64,000 bases of DNA from Paraburkholderia ginsengiterrae (GCF_001645125.1 NZ_LXKA01000033.1:1-64000), one strand, 5' to 3'; positions 36,368 through 46,590 are shown, counted from the stretch's first letter. A program made the numbers and translations. Notes: generated from the sequence alone by a model not told the origin.

Positions 36368-37966
36368 TCAAGCCGCTACTTCGGCTTCCGCCTCTGCCTG
36401 ACTAACCTCGTCCAATTCCTCGCTATTGCGGATCAGATGGTCGAACGCGGAAAGCGATGCCTTCGCGCCCTCGCCCACGGCGATCACGATTTGCTTGAAC
36501 GGCACCGTCGTCACATCGCCGGCTGCGAACACGCCCGGCACCGACGTCGCACCGCGTGCGTCGACCACAATCTCGCCGTGCTTCGACAACTCGAGCGTGC
36601 CCTTGAGCCATTCGGTGTTCGGCACGAGACCGATCTGCACGAACACGCCTTCGAGTTCGACCGTCTTCACTTCGCCCGAGCGCAGATCCTTGTAGACCAG
36701 ACCGTTGACCTTCTTGCCGTCGCCGGTGATTTCCGTGGTCTGGGCTTGCGTAACGATCGTCACGTTGGCAAGGCTGCGCAGCTTGCGCTGCAGCACTTCG
36801 TCGGCACGCAAGGTCGCACCGAATTCGAGCAGCGTCACTTCGCGCACGATACCCGCGAGGTCGATGGCCGCTTCGACGCCGGAATTGCCGCCGCCGATCA
36901 CCGCGACACGCTTGCCCTTGAAGAGCGGGCCATCGCAGTGCGGGCAATACGCCACGCCATGATTGCGGTACTCGCGCTCGCCAGGCACATTGATCTCGCG
37001 CCAGCGCGCGCCCGTCGCCAGGACGATGGTTTTGGCCTTGAGCACCGCCCCATTCGCCAGACGCACTTCGTGGATGCGGCCGGGAACCAGTGCTTCGGCG
37101 CGCTGCACGTCCATGATGTCGACTTCATAGCTCTTCACGTGCTGTTCGAGCGCCGCGGCGAACTTCGGTCCTTCGGTTTCTGTCACCGAGACGAAGTTTT
37201 CAATCGCCAGCGTGTCGAGCACCTGGCCGCCGAAGCGCTCCGCCACCACGCCCGTCGCAATGCCCTTGCGCGCCGAGTAAATGGCCGCCGCCGCGCCCGC
37301 GGGGCCGCCGCCGACGATCAGCGTGTCGAACACCGGCTTCTTTTCCAGTTCCTTCGCAGCACGGGCGCCGGCGTTGGTGTCGAGCTTGGCGAGGATTTCC
37401 TTCACACCGCTGCGGCCCTGGCCGAACACTTCGCCGTTCATGAACATGGTCGGTACCGCCATGATCTGGCGCGCTTCGACTTCGTTCTGGAACAGCGCGC
37501 CGTCAATCGCCACGTGGCGGATGCGCGGGTTGATCAGCGCCATCACGTTCAGTGCCTGCACGACTTCCGGGCAGTTCTGGCATGACAGCGAAAAATACGT
37601 TTCGAATTGATAGTCGCCGTCGAGGTTGCGGATCTGTTCGATCACCGCGTCTTCGAGTTTGACCGGATGGCCGCCGACCTGCAGCAACGCGAGGACGAGC
37701 GACGTGAATTCATGCCCCATCGGAATGCCGGCAAAACGGATGCCGATATCCCTGCCCGGCTCGCCGATCGAGAACGACGGCTTGCGCTCGGTGTCGCCAC
37801 GGCGTTCGATCACGGTGACGCGTTCCGACAACGTCGCGATATCGTTCAGCAATGCCAGCAACTCTTGCGATTTGGCGCTGTCGTCGAGCGACGCGACGAT
37901 TTCGATAGGCCTGCTAACCTTTTCGAGGTACGATTTCAACTGAGTCTTGAGATTGGCGTCAAGCAT
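36368..37966 (-). CDS. ahpF: alkyl hydroperoxide reductase subunit F
   Basis: 532-residue flavoprotein disulfide reductase that recycles AhpC with NAD(P)H. The N-terminal tandem thioredoxin-fold module has the CQNCPEV redox pair; then FAD motif [18 protein letters not shown], the second redox pair CPHCDGP, and NAD motif [20 protein letters not shown] 37966 gives [16 protein letters not shown], the family's usual start; a longer frame upstream is not homologous. Located 161 bp after ahpC on the same strand. Confidence 0.96.
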   Translation of the reverse strand: MLDANLKTQLKSYLEKVSRPIEIVASLDDSAKSQELLALLNDIATLSERVTVIERRGDTERKPSFSIGEPGRDIGIRFAGIPMGHEFTSLVLALLQVGGHPVKLEDAVIEQIRNLDGDYQFETYFSLSCQNCPEVVQALNVMALINPRIRHVAIDGALFQNEVEARQIMAVPTMFMNGEVFGQGRSGVKEILAKLDTNAGARAAKELEKKPVFDTLIVGGGPAGAAAAIYSARKGIATGVVAERFGGQVLDTLAIENFVSVTETEGPKFAAALEQHVKSYEVDIMDVQRAEALVPGRIHEVRLANGAVLKAKTIVLATGARWREINVPGEREYRNHGVAYCPHCDGPLFKGKRVAVIGGGNSGVEAAIDLAGIVREVTLLEFGATLRADEVLQRKLRSLANVTIVTQAQTTEITGDGKKVNGLVYKDLRSGEVKTVELEGVFVQIGLVPNTEWLKGTLELSKHGEIVVDARGATSVPGVFAAGDVTTVPFKQIVIAVGEGAKASLSAFDHLIRNSEELDEVSQAEAEAEVAA

Positions 37967-38127
37967 GGCGATTCGATTCCGTGACGAGGGTATGGAGTTC
38001 CCGGCCCCGCACGCATCCGGATAGGACGAGTGCGGCCCGGGGACGCGCGAACCGCGGTATGACGAGGTTCGCGCGGTGAAGCGCCCCGAGGTGCGATGGG
38101 GCGCTAACTGCGACAGGTAGCGAGACC

Positions 38128-38691
38128 TTAGATCTTGCCGATCAGGTCGAGCGACGGGGTCAGCGTTTCTGCGCCCGGCGTCCACTTGGCGGGGCACACT
38201 TCACCCGGGTGAGCCGCGATGTATTGCGCAGCCTGCACCTTGCGCAGCAGTTCGCCGGCGTCACGGCCAATGCCGTTGTCGTGAATTTCGGCCAGCTTGA
38301 TCTCGCCTTCCGGGTTGATCACGAACGTGCCGCGCAGTGCCAGGCCTTCTTCTTCGATCAGCACGTCGAAGTTGCGCGAGATGGCCAGCGTCGGGTCAGC
38401 CAGCATCGGGTACTTGATCTTCTGGATCGTGTCCGACGTGTCGTGCCATGCCTTGTGCGTGAAGTGCGTATCGGTCGACACGCTGTAGATTTCCACGCCG
38501 AGCTTCTTGAATTCGGCGTAGCGATCCGCCAGGTCGCCCAGTTCGGTCGGGCAAACAAACGTGAAGTCGGCCGGATAGAAAACGAAAACCGACCACTTGC
38601 CCTTCAGGCTTTCTTCAGTAACGGTCTGGAAATCGCCGTTGTGATAAGCCTGTGCTTTGAACGGTTTGACTTGACTGTTGATGATCGGCAT
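38128..38691 (-). CDS. ahpC: alkyl hydroperoxide reductase subunit C (peroxiredoxin)
   Basis: 187-residue typical 2-Cys peroxiredoxin that reduces H2O2, organic peroxides and peroxynitrite. Peroxidatic Cys47 in FTFVCPTEL, resolving Cys166 in GEVCPAKW, and the family start [19 protein letters not shown]. First gene of the ahpC-ahpF unit. An OxyR-like element lies about 90 bp upstream. Confidence 0.97.
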   Translation of the reverse strand: MPIINSQVKPFKAQAYHNGDFQTVTEESLKGKWSVFVFYPADFTFVCPTELGDLADRYAEFKKLGVEIYSVSTDTHFTHKAWHDTSDTIQKIKYPMLADPTLAISRNFDVLIEEEGLALRGTFVINPEGEIKLAEIHDNGIGRDAGELLRKVQAAQYIAAHPGEVCPAKWTPGAETLTPSLDLIGKI

Positions 38692-38780
38692 TTACTGAGT
38701 CCTCTTTCGGAGTGGGTGGAAAGTGGAGTTAGTATCTCAGACCACGCTTAATAGGTAAAGTGGATTGTTATAATAATTCG

Positions 38781-38795
38781 ATAGAATTTTACTAT
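38781..38795 (-). promoter_or_regulatory. OxyR-like half site upstream of ahpC
   Basis: ATAG-N7-CTAT matches one half of the four-element OxyR pattern; the second half is not well conserved. The region is strongly AT-rich and 90-105 bp before the ahpC start, the expected zone. No oxyR gene is in the window. Confidence 0.35.
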
Positions 38796-38831
38796 TTATC
38801 CCGCTACCGATGACTATCGCACTGCACAAAG

Positions 38832-40829
38832 TCATTCCTTCATGAGCCGCCAGAGGGTCGTGCGCCCTATGCCGAGCGCCCGGCTGGCCGCGGCGCGGTT
38901 GCCGCCGGCCTGTTCGAGCGCGTGCAGAGCCTCGTCCCGGGTAGGGGTCGCGCGCGATGACGCGGTTTCTGCTGCTTCAGCGGCCGGACGCGCCGCGCTC
39001 GCAGGCGACTTGCCCAGCGCCTGCTTCATGCGTCCAAATTCCGGGAAGAGCGCCTGGTCGTCTGGGCCCGCCTCGCCGCCATCATCGCCGACATAAATTG
39101 CGGCGCGCACCAGCAGATTTTCCAGCTCCCGCACATTGCCGGGCCACGCGTAGTGCTCGAACAAGGGCTCGAGAAACGCCAGCACCCGGTCGAGCGCCGC
39201 CGCCGACAACCCATACTGGAGCGCGCTGCGGCTCAACAGGTGCCGCGCCAGGGGCGCGACATCGCCGCGCCGTTCGCGCAGCGGCGGCAATTCTATCTGA
39301 AGCAGGTTGAGCCGAAAATACAAATCCGCGCGAAACGCGCCCTGCTCGACCAGCGCGTGCAAATCGCGGTGCGTGGCGGCGATCACCCGCACATCGACCG
39401 GCGTGGCGCGCCCCGAGCCGAGTTTCATCACCTCGCGCTCCTGCAGGACGCGCAGCAGCCGGCTCTGCAGCGCCGCCGGCATTTCACCGATTTCGTCGAG
39501 AAAAATCGTCCCCGTGTGGGCGATTTCAAAGAGGCCAGGCTTGCCGCCGCGCCGCGCGCCCGTGAACGCACCCTCCTCATGGCCGAACAGTTCGCTCTCG
39601 ATCAACCCCTCGGGCAGCGCCGCGCAATTGAACGCGACAAACGGATTGCCGCGCCGCCGGCTGGCGTTGTGAATACCCTGCGCGACCAGCTCCTTGCCGG
39701 TGCCGCTTTCGCCGCTCAGCAGCACGGTGGCGTCGTGTGCGGCGCCGGCGCGCGCCAGCCGCCGCACGCGTTCGAGCGCCGCCGAGCCGCCGATCAGATC
39801 GTCCAGCCGGTGCCGCGCGACCAGATGCTTCGGCCGCTGGCTGGTGCGCAGCGAGCGGTCGATCCGCTGCGCGACCAGCGCGTCCTGCAGCGTCACCACG
39901 GATCCGGTGCGCACGCCCTGCTCCATGATCGGCACGCAGTTGACGATCAGCGCGCGGCCGCCAATCTGCTCGATGCGTTCCTCGATCGGCTGGTCGTGCT
40001 CGAGCGTCTCGCGCAGCAGCGGCCCGACGGCACGCTCGACCAACGCGGGCAGTTCCTGGTCTCTGCTTCCCAAGGAGGCTTCCTGCGACGCACCGAGGCC
40101 CAGCAGTTCGAGCATGGCCGGATTGACGGCTTCGACTTGCCCGGCCTCGTCGAACGCGGCGACACCGTCGCGCAGATGCGCGACGATCGTGTTCAGGCGC
40201 ACGCGTTTCGACTCCTTCTGACGACTCACGCGCGCCAGTTCGACCGAGCGCTCGAACGCTTCCTCGACCGCGCCGAGCGAGTACAGGAACACGCTGGCGA
40301 GGCCGGCCTCCTGCGCAAAATCGCAAGCCATGCCAGGGCCGATGATGACGCCGCAGCCTTCCGCCGCGAGGTTGGCGACCGCGAGCCGCACTTCGTCGAT
40401 CGAGCGATAGGCGCGCTGTTTCAGGCTGACCTTCAGCCACGCATCCAGGTCCGCGAGTTCGTGGGAGATGGTTTCGTGCAGCACGAGGCCGATCTGCGCG
40501 CCGGGCCACGTGGTGGTGGCGCGGGTGATCGCGCTCAGCACGTCGAAGCCGTTCACCTTGACCGTCACGACCGGCACGCTCAGGTTCTCGCGCAGATAGG
40601 CGCCGTTCGATCCGGCGGCCAGCACGACGTCGACCGAGCCCGCGTCCACGTAGGCCTGCAACGCAGTGACGGCGGCGCCGTAACCTTCCCGGACCGAAAA
40701 GAAGCGGGCCCGCCCCGCATAGCGCGGCGCGACGGTCTCGCAAAGCGACTGCAACCGGCTGATACTCACCAGTGCAACGCCGGGACGGCCCGGATCGGCA
40801 TTTGCAAGGGACGACGTGAAAGTGGACAC
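38832..40829 (-). CDS. prpR: PrpR-type sigma-54-dependent activator
   Basis: 665 residues. N-terminal PrpR_N ligand domain ([20 protein letters not shown], then [15 protein letters not shown]), a PAS-like middle, a sigma-54 AAA+ domain with Walker A GESGTGKE and the sigma-54-contact GAFTGA, then a Fis-type HTH ([20 protein letters not shown]). In known systems the N-domain senses 2-methylcitrate. Start set at GTG 40829 with GGAG 7 nt upstream; this leaves the palindrome at 40853-40874 outside the gene. Divergent from a PEP mutase-family gene. Confidence 0.88.
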   Translation of the reverse strand: MSTFTSSLANADPGRPGVALVSISRLQSLCETVAPRYAGRARFFSVREGYGAAVTALQAYVDAGSVDVVLAAGSNGAYLRENLSVPVVTVKVNGFDVLSAITRATTTWPGAQIGLVLHETISHELADLDAWLKVSLKQRAYRSIDEVRLAVANLAAEGCGVIIGPGMACDFAQEAGLASVFLYSLGAVEEAFERSVELARVSRQKESKRVRLNTIVAHLRDGVAAFDEAGQVEAVNPAMLELLGLGASQEASLGSRDQELPALVERAVGPLLRETLEHDQPIEERIEQIGGRALIVNCVPIMEQGVRTGSVVTLQDALVAQRIDRSLRTSQRPKHLVARHRLDDLIGGSAALERVRRLARAGAAHDATVLLSGESGTGKELVAQGIHNASRRRGNPFVAFNCAALPEGLIESELFGHEEGAFTGARRGGKPGLFEIAHTGTIFLDEIGEMPAALQSRLLRVLQEREVMKLGSGRATPVDVRVIAATHRDLHALVEQGAFRADLYFRLNLLQIELPPLRERRGDVAPLARHLLSRSALQYGLSAAALDRVLAFLEPLFEHYAWPGNVRELENLLVRAAIYVGDDGGEAGPDDQALFPEFGRMKQALGKSPASAARPAAEAAETASSRATPTRDEALHALEQAGGNRAAASRALGIGRTTLWRLMKE

Positions 40830-40852
40830 CGTGACACTCCGCTCAAAATATT

Positions 40853-40874
40853 GAAACGTTCCATGGAACGTTTC
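40853..40874. promoter_or_regulatory. 22-bp perfect palindrome, candidate PrpR enhancer site
   Basis: GAAACGTTCCA followed directly by its exact reverse complement. It is 24 bp before the prpR GTG and its centre is about 107 bp upstream of the sigma-54 promoter -24 element, a normal enhancer distance. Confidence 0.7.
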
Positions 40875-40968
40875 TCGAAACACCAGACGCATTGTGCCAC
40901 GAATCGCCGTCCTGCCGATTTTCCACTAAGCGACTGATTATTTGAGACAAACTCCCGGCGCCGCCAAA

Positions 40969-40984
40969 TGGCACGCTTACTGCG
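40969..40984 (+). promoter_or_regulatory. sigma-54 (-24/-12) promoter of the lyase gene
   Basis: TGGCACG-CTTA-CTGC differs from the consensus TGGCACG-N4-TTGC by one base. It lies 52 bp before the start of the downstream gene and reads towards it, in line with activation by the divergent sigma-54 activator. Confidence 0.8.
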
Positions 40985-41035
40985 TATAGAGGCGTACGTC
41001 GTACTTATCACCTTTCTTTCTGGAGACCCACCGTC

Positions 41036-41917
41036 ATGAGCACTTCCGCTACCCGCCGCGCCGCCTTCCGCGCCAAAGTCAACGAACGCCAGGGGCTGCT
41101 GGTGCCCGGCGCCTTCAATGCGATGAGCGCCCGCGTGATCGAGGACGCCGGCTTCGAAGCCATCTACATCACGGGCGCGGGCGTGACCAACATGTCGCTC
41201 GGCCTGCCTGACCTCGGCTTCATCGGTCTTGCCGAAGTCGCCGAACATACGGCGCGGATTCGCGACGCGGTCGCGCTGCCGCTGATCGTCGATGCCGACA
41301 CCGGCTTCGGCAACGCGCTGAACGTGCGCCAGACCGTACGCGTGCTCGAGCGCAGCGGTGCCGACGTGATCCAGTTCGAAGACCAGATCATGCCGAAGAA
41401 ATGCGGCCACTTTTCCGGCAAGGAAGTGATTAGCGCCAGCGAGATGGTCGGCAAGATTCGCGCGGCCGTCGACGCCCGCGAAGACGGCAATCTGCAGATC
41501 ATGGCGCGCACCGATGCGGCCGCGGTCCACGGCATCGAGGACGCCATCGAGCGCGGTCATCGTTTCATCGAGGCCGGCGCCGACATCCTGTTTATCGAGG
41601 CAACCGAGTCGCTCGCGGACATTGAGCGTCTGCCTTCGCTGTTTGACAAGCCGCAACTGATCAATATCGTGATCGGCGGCAAGACGCCGGTGCAATCGCG
41701 CGAAGCGCTCGGCAAGCTCGGCTACGGCATCGTGCTGTACGCGAACGCGGCGCTGCAAGGCGCGGTGCTCGGCATGCAGCGCGCGCTCGGCACGTTGAAG
41801 AGCAACGGCCGCCTCGACGAAGACGCGACGCTGGTCGCGCCGTTCAGCGAGCGCCAACGCCTCGTCAACAAGCCGCTGTACGACAAGCTGGACCGCGAGT
41901 ACGCCGCGAAGGATTGA
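41036..41917 (+). CDS. isocitrate lyase/PEP mutase family protein, methylisocitrate lyase-like
   Basis: 293-residue TIM-barrel lyase. VPGAFNAMSARVIEDAGFEA, the metal-binding DADTGFG (Asp86, Asp88), EDQ in FEDQIMP, the catalytic loop KKCGHFSGKE (Cys123), and MARTDA are all superfamily hallmarks. The PrpR-type activator opposite and the sigma-54 promoter suggest methylisocitrate cleavage (prpB), but no prpC or acnD follows, so an oxaloacetate decarboxylase or another short-chain acid lyase remains possible. Good ribosome site TGGAGA before the ATG. Confidence 0.85.
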   Translation: MSTSATRRAAFRAKVNERQGLLVPGAFNAMSARVIEDAGFEAIYITGAGVTNMSLGLPDLGFIGLAEVAEHTARIRDAVALPLIVDADTGFGNALNVRQTVRVLERSGADVIQFEDQIMPKKCGHFSGKEVISASEMVGKIRAAVDAREDGNLQIMARTDAAAVHGIEDAIERGHRFIEAGADILFIEATESLADIERLPSLFDKPQLINIVIGGKTPVQSREALGKLGYGIVLYANAALQGAVLGMQRALGTLKSNGRLDEDATLVAPFSERQRLVNKPLYDKLDREYAAKD

Positions 41918-42268
41918 GCGGCGACGGTTCGAAGAAAATCGTGTTTCCGGCTGACCTGTGCAGATGCCTTGCCGCGCGCCGGTCCGGCCGATGCGCGGCG
42001 GTTGCCCTTGCCGACGATGTGGCGCCATTAATTGCGTTACGATTCAGGGCTGGCGGCCTCGTGTGCTCCTGACGACGTCACTAGCGCCTGAATGGAGACC
42101 GCATGGCGGCCACGCCCCTCTCGCCCGTCCGCTTCGTCCGGATGCCGGCAACACGATTTCTAAAGGTAGTCGCAAGACCATGAAGGCCAGAACCACGCGC
42201 GTAATGCGCCGGTACACTCGCGGCATTGACGTACGCGAACAGGCTCGCCGCACCACGAGGATCGCGTC
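41918..42268. other. intergenic region before the MFS gene
   Basis: About 350 bp without a convincing gene. A 104-codon open frame (41958-42272) overlaps the next start but is Arg/Pro-rich and without homology that I recognise. It probably holds the MFS promoter. Confidence 0.5.
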
Positions 42269-43717
42269 ATGACCGGCGGCGCAACACGCAATACCGGCAA
42301 CGCGCATGTCGGCTGGCTGCCGTATATCGTCGCGGCCACCTTCTTCATGGAGTACCTCGACACCACAGTGATCGCCACGGCGTTGCCGCAGATGGCGCAC
42401 TCGTTCGGCGTCGGCCCCAACAGCCTCAGCCTGGGCATGACGGCCTACATGCTGGCGCTGGCCATCTTTATCCCGGTCAGCGGCTGGGTTGCCGACCGCT
42501 GCGGGTCGCGCACGGTCTTCTTCAGCGCGATCGGTGTGTTCACGGTGGCCTCGGTGTTGTGCGGACTTTCGCAAAACGTCGTCGAGTTCACCGCTGCCCG
42601 TCTCCTGCAAGGCATGGGCGGCGCGATGATGGTGCCGGTGGGCCGCCTGATCGTGGTCCGCAGCACGGAAAAGAGCCGCATGATGCAGGCCATTTCCACC
42701 ATCACCTGGCCGGCGATTGCCGCGCCGGTGGTCGGTCCGCCGATCGGCGGTTTCATCACGACTTACGCGTCGTGGCGCTGGATTTTCCTGCTCAACGTGC
42801 CGTTTGGCCTGGCGGCCATGGCCGTCGCGCTCGCGCTGGTGCCGAACCTGCGTGGCAGCGAGCGCAAACCGCTCGACGTGGTCGGCCTGCTGCTGAGCGG
42901 CACCACGCTGACGGCGATTTTGTACGGCGCGGAACTCGCCAGCCAGCCCGGCGAAAATCCGTGGATCGCCGGGGCGATCATTCTCGGCGGTCTGCTGATG
43001 GGCGTAGTGGCGTTCCAGCATGCGAAGCGCCACCCGCATCCGTTAATCGACGTTTCGACGCTGAAAATCCCGACCTTCTCCGTGACGGTAGTGACGGGCT
43101 CGTTCACGCGCATTGGCATTGGCGCGGTGCCTTATCTGATGCCGCTGCTGTTCCAGGTGGGCTTCGGTTTGTCGGCGTTCAAGTCGGGCCTGTTGCTGCT
43201 CGCCAGTGCGCTCGGCAATCTCGGCATGAAGGCGCTGACCACGCGTATCCTGCAGCGCTACGGTTTTCGCATGGTGTCGATCGTCGATGTGACGGTGGCG
43301 GGTGTGTTCATCATCGCCTGCGGACTGCTGACGCCGAACGTGCCGCTCGCGCTGGTGCTGTTGGTGGTGTTTATCTACGGCGTAGCGCGTTCGATGCAAT
43401 TCTCGACGCTCGCCACCCTCGCCTACGCCGACGTCGCGCAACCGCAGATGAGTGCCGCCAGCACGCTCTGGAGCGCGGCGGCGCAAATGACCATCGGGTT
43501 GGGTATCGCGTTCGGCGCGGTGTCGCTGCGCGCGGCGGCATTCTTCAACGGCGAGACGACAGGCCGCGTCTTCACGCTCGACGACTTCCGCCTTGCGTTT
43601 CTGTTCGCGGGCCTGGTGACGCTCGCGTCCGTGATCGGCTATCTGGGTCTGGCGCGCAACGCCGGACAGAGCATCGGCGGCGGCACGCGCGGCAACGAAG
43701 ACCCGGCCAAGGGCTAG
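42269..43717 (+). CDS. MFS transporter, DHA2 (EmrB/QacA) family
   Basis: 482-residue inner membrane drug/H+ antiporter-type protein with about 14 hydrophobic segments. FFMEYLDTTVIATALPQMAH is the DHA2 motif D1 region, SGWVADRCGSRTVFF motif A, and PVVGPPIGGFI motif C. No membrane-fusion partner (EmrA type) or regulator is adjacent. Substrate unknown. Confidence 0.9.
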   Translation: MTGGATRNTGNAHVGWLPYIVAATFFMEYLDTTVIATALPQMAHSFGVGPNSLSLGMTAYMLALAIFIPVSGWVADRCGSRTVFFSAIGVFTVASVLCGLSQNVVEFTAARLLQGMGGAMMVPVGRLIVVRSTEKSRMMQAISTITWPAIAAPVVGPPIGGFITTYASWRWIFLLNVPFGLAAMAVALALVPNLRGSERKPLDVVGLLLSGTTLTAILYGAELASQPGENPWIAGAIILGGLLMGVVAFQHAKRHPHPLIDVSTLKIPTFSVTVVTGSFTRIGIGAVPYLMPLLFQVGFGLSAFKSGLLLLASALGNLGMKALTTRILQRYGFRMVSIVDVTVAGVFIIACGLLTPNVPLALVLLVVFIYGVARSMQFSTLATLAYADVAQPQMSAASTLWSAAAQMTIGLGIAFGAVSLRAAAFFNGETTGRVFTLDDFRLAFLFAGLVTLASVIGYLGLARNAGQSIGGGTRGNEDPAKG

Positions 43718-43759
43718 GCCATCAACAGGACATTCCGGCAAAGCAGGTGGAGACAGACA

Positions 43760-44212
43760 GTGCAGGCAAACCCACTCACGATTTCAAGCAGCAAGGCCGA
43801 CCTGGACCTCGACACGGTCTACAGCTTCCTGTCTCAGGAGACGCCATGGGCCAAGGGAATGCCGCGCGAAACGTTCGAGCGGGCTGTCGCGGGCTCGCTG
43901 TGTTTCGGCGGATATCTCGAAGGCAAGCAGGTGGCGTTCGCGCGCATGGTTACGGATGAAGCCACCTTCGCATACCTGTGCGACGTGTTCGTGCTACCGG
44001 ATTACCGCGGTCGAGGTTACGCATCCGCGCTGATGAAGCACATCTTCGCGAGCCCGTCGCTTCAGGGTTTGCGCAGAATCATGCTGGTGACAACGGACGC
44101 GCACCACGTGTACGCGCCGCATGGTTTCATGGCACCGGCGAATCCGGAACGTTACATGGAGCGGCATAACCCGGACGTGTACTCGGCCACGGCCGGCAAC
44201 GCCGCCGGTTAA
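43760..44212 (+). CDS. GNAT family N-acetyltransferase
   Basis: 150 residues. The acetyl-CoA-binding motif is LPDYRGRGYASALMKHIF, preceded by the beta-strand YLCDVFV and followed by MLVTTDAHHVYAPHGF. GTG start at 43760 with GGAG about 8 nt upstream. Substrate unknown. 42 bp after the MFS gene and possibly co-transcribed. Confidence 0.88.
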   Translation: MQANPLTISSSKADLDLDTVYSFLSQETPWAKGMPRETFERAVAGSLCFGGYLEGKQVAFARMVTDEATFAYLCDVFVLPDYRGRGYASALMKHIFASPSLQGLRRIMLVTTDAHHVYAPHGFMAPANPERYMERHNPDVYSATAGNAAG

Positions 44213-44245
44213 GGCCACCAGGTTAGGTCACCGGATAAGGCCACC
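44207..44245 (+). repeat. short imperfect tandem repeat (three units)
   Basis: GGTTAAGGCCACCA, GGTTAGGTCACC and GGATAAGGCCACC follow one another, spanning the GNAT stop codon and ending at the stop of the convergent oxygenase gene. Confidence 0.55.
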
Positions 44246-45124
44246 TCAGCCGTAAGCGCGTTCGCGCACCCACTTCGTCATGATCCATTTGTCGCCGCCG
44301 AGCACCGGCGCGCCGCCGTGCAAGGTCAGCGGATCGAGTTGACGCTGGCCGTTCATATAGCGGAAATACACCGCGCCGCCTTGCTGCGCCGCGACCGACA
44401 TGCCCGCTTCCGGGAAGATCGTTTCGCCGCCGTCGGCCACGTCGTTCAGATAGATCACGAGCGTTGCGACGCGCTGGCCGCCCTGCGAGGTATGCACCGC
44501 GCTGCCGGGCTGATCGGGCGGGAAGTAGTCGAAATGCGGGCGGTACTCGCCGGTCGTGCCGTAGTGCAGGATCTGCAGCCCTTCGCCGTTTTCGACGGGC
44601 CAGTTCATCAGACTGGCAATACGCCGGTCCATCCGTTCGATGAATTCATCCTCGCCGCGCTGATACCAGATGCCTTCGCTGGTGCGGTTGCGGATCACGT
44701 CTTCCTTGCCGGTGTCCGGATTGACCGTGGTGGAGCGTTTCAGCCGGTGACGCGAGCGTTCGATCATCTCGGCGCATTCATCCGGCGACAGCACATCGGC
44801 AAACACGATCACCTGTGGCCGCTCGCAGCGCATCAGCACGCGCACGTCGCGATCGTGGGCACGGATGACATTGCCGCGCGCAACCGGCATCTCGTCGTAT
44901 TGATAGGTTTGCGGCGCGGCTTTGGCGAGCGCGGCTTCAGTCGCCGCAACCGCGGCGAACATGGGGCTGTCCGGACTTGCGCCGAAGGCCTTGAGCACCG
45001 CCGCGCGCGCCGCGTCAGTCACGAAGCCGGCCTGCACCATCGCGCCGATCATCGAGTCCGGACTGCAGCCGCGTGCGACGTTTGTGCTCAGCCACTCTTC
45101 CCATGCGGTATCCACTACAGGCAT
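44246..45124 (-). CDS. 2OG-Fe(II) oxygenase, prolyl 4-hydroxylase-like
   Basis: 292 residues. The C-terminal half is a prolyl-4-hydroxylase alpha-subunit-type domain: YRPHFDYFPP gives the His-x-Asp iron ligands, then VATLVIYLNDVADGGETIFP and a distal His in LTLHGGAPVLGGDKWIMTKW with the 2-oxoglutarate-binding Lys. The N-terminal third has helical sequence of unknown role. Substrate unknown. Confidence 0.88.
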   Translation of the reverse strand: MPVVDTAWEEWLSTNVARGCSPDSMIGAMVQAGFVTDAARAAVLKAFGASPDSPMFAAVAATEAALAKAAPQTYQYDEMPVARGNVIRAHDRDVRVLMRCERPQVIVFADVLSPDECAEMIERSRHRLKRSTTVNPDTGKEDVIRNRTSEGIWYQRGEDEFIERMDRRIASLMNWPVENGEGLQILHYGTTGEYRPHFDYFPPDQPGSAVHTSQGGQRVATLVIYLNDVADGGETIFPEAGMSVAAQQGGAVYFRYMNGQRQLDPLTLHGGAPVLGGDKWIMTKWVRERAYG

Positions 45125-45218
45125 AGCAATCCTCGTTCGTCCACGTGAAGTACTACGGGTTCAACTGGCTGAATCATATCAAGCGCGCCAGGGAGCGTGA
45201 CAGCGGGCCGTGCGCGGG

Positions 45219-45698
45219 TCAGGTGCGGCGCTGCCTGCGCCGGTAAAGGTCGAGCCCCTTTCGCGCCTGCGACCGGATGGCGCGCTGCACGAACGGCGAC
45301 CAGCCAAGCAGCGTTCCTTTAATCCCCAACGCCTGGCGCGTCCAATGCCACAGGTCGAAGCTGTCGCGATGCTCGGCGATGCGGCCGTCCCGGAACACAA
45401 AACGGGCCTCGATCCGGTTGACCACCGGACGCCCTGTCTGGCTGAACAGGTAGCGCGCTACCCAGCGGGCGCGGCCGGCCCGGTCGTCCGCTTCGACGCC
45501 GTCGAACGTCAGCGAGAAGTCCTGCGCGCGGGCCACCAGCATGCGCCACATATCGCGCGCTTCCTCGCCATGCAGCTCGCCAAACGCGGGATCGCTGAAG
45601 ACAACGTCGTCGGCGTAGCACGCGGCCATGGTTTCGGCGTCGCGTTGCTGAAACGCTGTGTAGAAACGCTCGATCAGTTCGATGTTGGGATGGGTCAT
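45219..45698 (-). CDS. nuclear transport factor 2 / SnoaL-like protein
   Basis: 159 residues. MTHPNIELIERFYTAFQQRD then ETMAACYADDVVFSDPAFG is the NTF2-like fold's opening; RWVARYLFSQTGRPVVN and FVFRDGRIAEHRDSFDLW follow the usual pattern. The start ATG 45698 begins the domain. The C-terminus is very basic (KGLDLYRRRQRRT). Enzyme or binding role unknown. Confidence 0.85.
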   Translation of the reverse strand: MTHPNIELIERFYTAFQQRDAETMAACYADDVVFSDPAFGELHGEEARDMWRMLVARAQDFSLTFDGVEADDRAGRARWVARYLFSQTGRPVVNRIEARFVFRDGRIAEHRDSFDLWHWTRQALGIKGTLLGWSPFVQRAIRSQARKGLDLYRRRQRRT

Positions 45699-46050
45699 TG
45701 TTGTAGTCGTGTGGGTTTTACCCGGCGCGCAAGCAGTCCGAGGAGAATGCCCGGCGACGCTTCGGCGCGGACATCGACCACACAATATCGGAAATTGGCG
45801 CGGGCGGGCGCAAGGCGCCCAGGCTATCCATTCGACTCCACGCTTCGCATCCGCACAGCGGGCAGCAATGTCGCGGGCATGAAATCAACCAGGAAGAAGC
45901 CCCACCGCAGCCAGGAAGCGCCTTCTGTTCCACACTCGCGGCGCCTTTCGTTATATCCTGTCGAATATCACGGTAGGCTTCGTGGTGCGTGATGACGCCT
46001 TCTCCGGCCGCGCACCACCTAGCGAAACGAGCCAGCAGGAGCAAGTCACG
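45699..46050. other. intergenic region
   Basis: About 350 bp with no gene that I can support; it holds the promoters of the divergent SnoaL-like and hypothetical genes. An upstream in-frame GTG at 45982 could extend the hypothetical gene into it. Confidence 0.5.
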
Positions 46051-46566
46051 GTGCACAGCCGATCCCTTTTGCCCGACCCGGCAGAACGCCTCGAGCGCCT
46101 GCCATACGAGCTTTCGTCGACCATCACTGCGGTGAAATCGGCGTCCGATCGTGGCCGCGCCGAATCGATCCGCGACGTCGTCGACGCCTACCGGCGCCTG
46201 TACGGGAGCATCCAGCGTTTCATCCTGATGCTGAGCCAGGACCGGTTGAATTTCGCCTCCGTCGGTACGTCCGGGTCGCCGTCGCTGAATCAGTTGCTCT
46301 CCATGCTCGCCGAGCAGGCCAGGGCGGCGGCGTTCGTGCGTCTGCGCGAACTCAAGGCGGCGATCGAAGAAGCGCGCTCGGCCGAACAACTGCGCGACGC
46401 GATCTTCTCGGACGCATTCAGTAACGACCCGGCCGCGTTACGCAAGGTGGTCACGCAACTCGAACGGCTCGACGCGGTCTTTGTGGGCCTGTGCGTCGGA
46501 CATGTTCTCGACCAGCATGCCGGCGCGCTTCATGTGCACTTTCACGCGCACGCTCGCCCCGCCTGA
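46051..46566 (+). CDS. hypothetical protein
   Basis: 171 residues, not recognised. Mostly helical in appearance (ESIRDVVDAYRRLYGSIQRF; AAAFVRLRELKAAIEEARSA), ending in a His-rich tail HVHFHAHARP that might bind a metal. GTG 46051 is preferred because AGGAG lies 9 nt upstream; GTG 45982 is an alternative. Ends 24 bp before the DUF2325 gene and probably forms one transcript with it. Confidence 0.6.
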   Translation: MHSRSLLPDPAERLERLPYELSSTITAVKSASDRGRAESIRDVVDAYRRLYGSIQRFILMLSQDRLNFASVGTSGSPSLNQLLSMLAEQARAAAFVRLRELKAAIEEARSAEQLRDAIFSDAFSNDPAALRKVVTQLERLDAVFVGLCVGHVLDQHAGALHVHFHAHARPA

Positions 46567-46590
46567 CGCCGCCCCGGATTCAAGACTCCC

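Noticed and set aside
38692-38831. full four-element OxyR site
   Set aside because: Only one ATAG-N7-CTAT half is clear; the flanking elements at the expected spacing do not match.
41958-42272. plus-strand open frame before the MFS gene
   Set aside because: Arg/Pro/Cys-rich composition, no recognised family, and overlap with the MFS start; more likely spacer.
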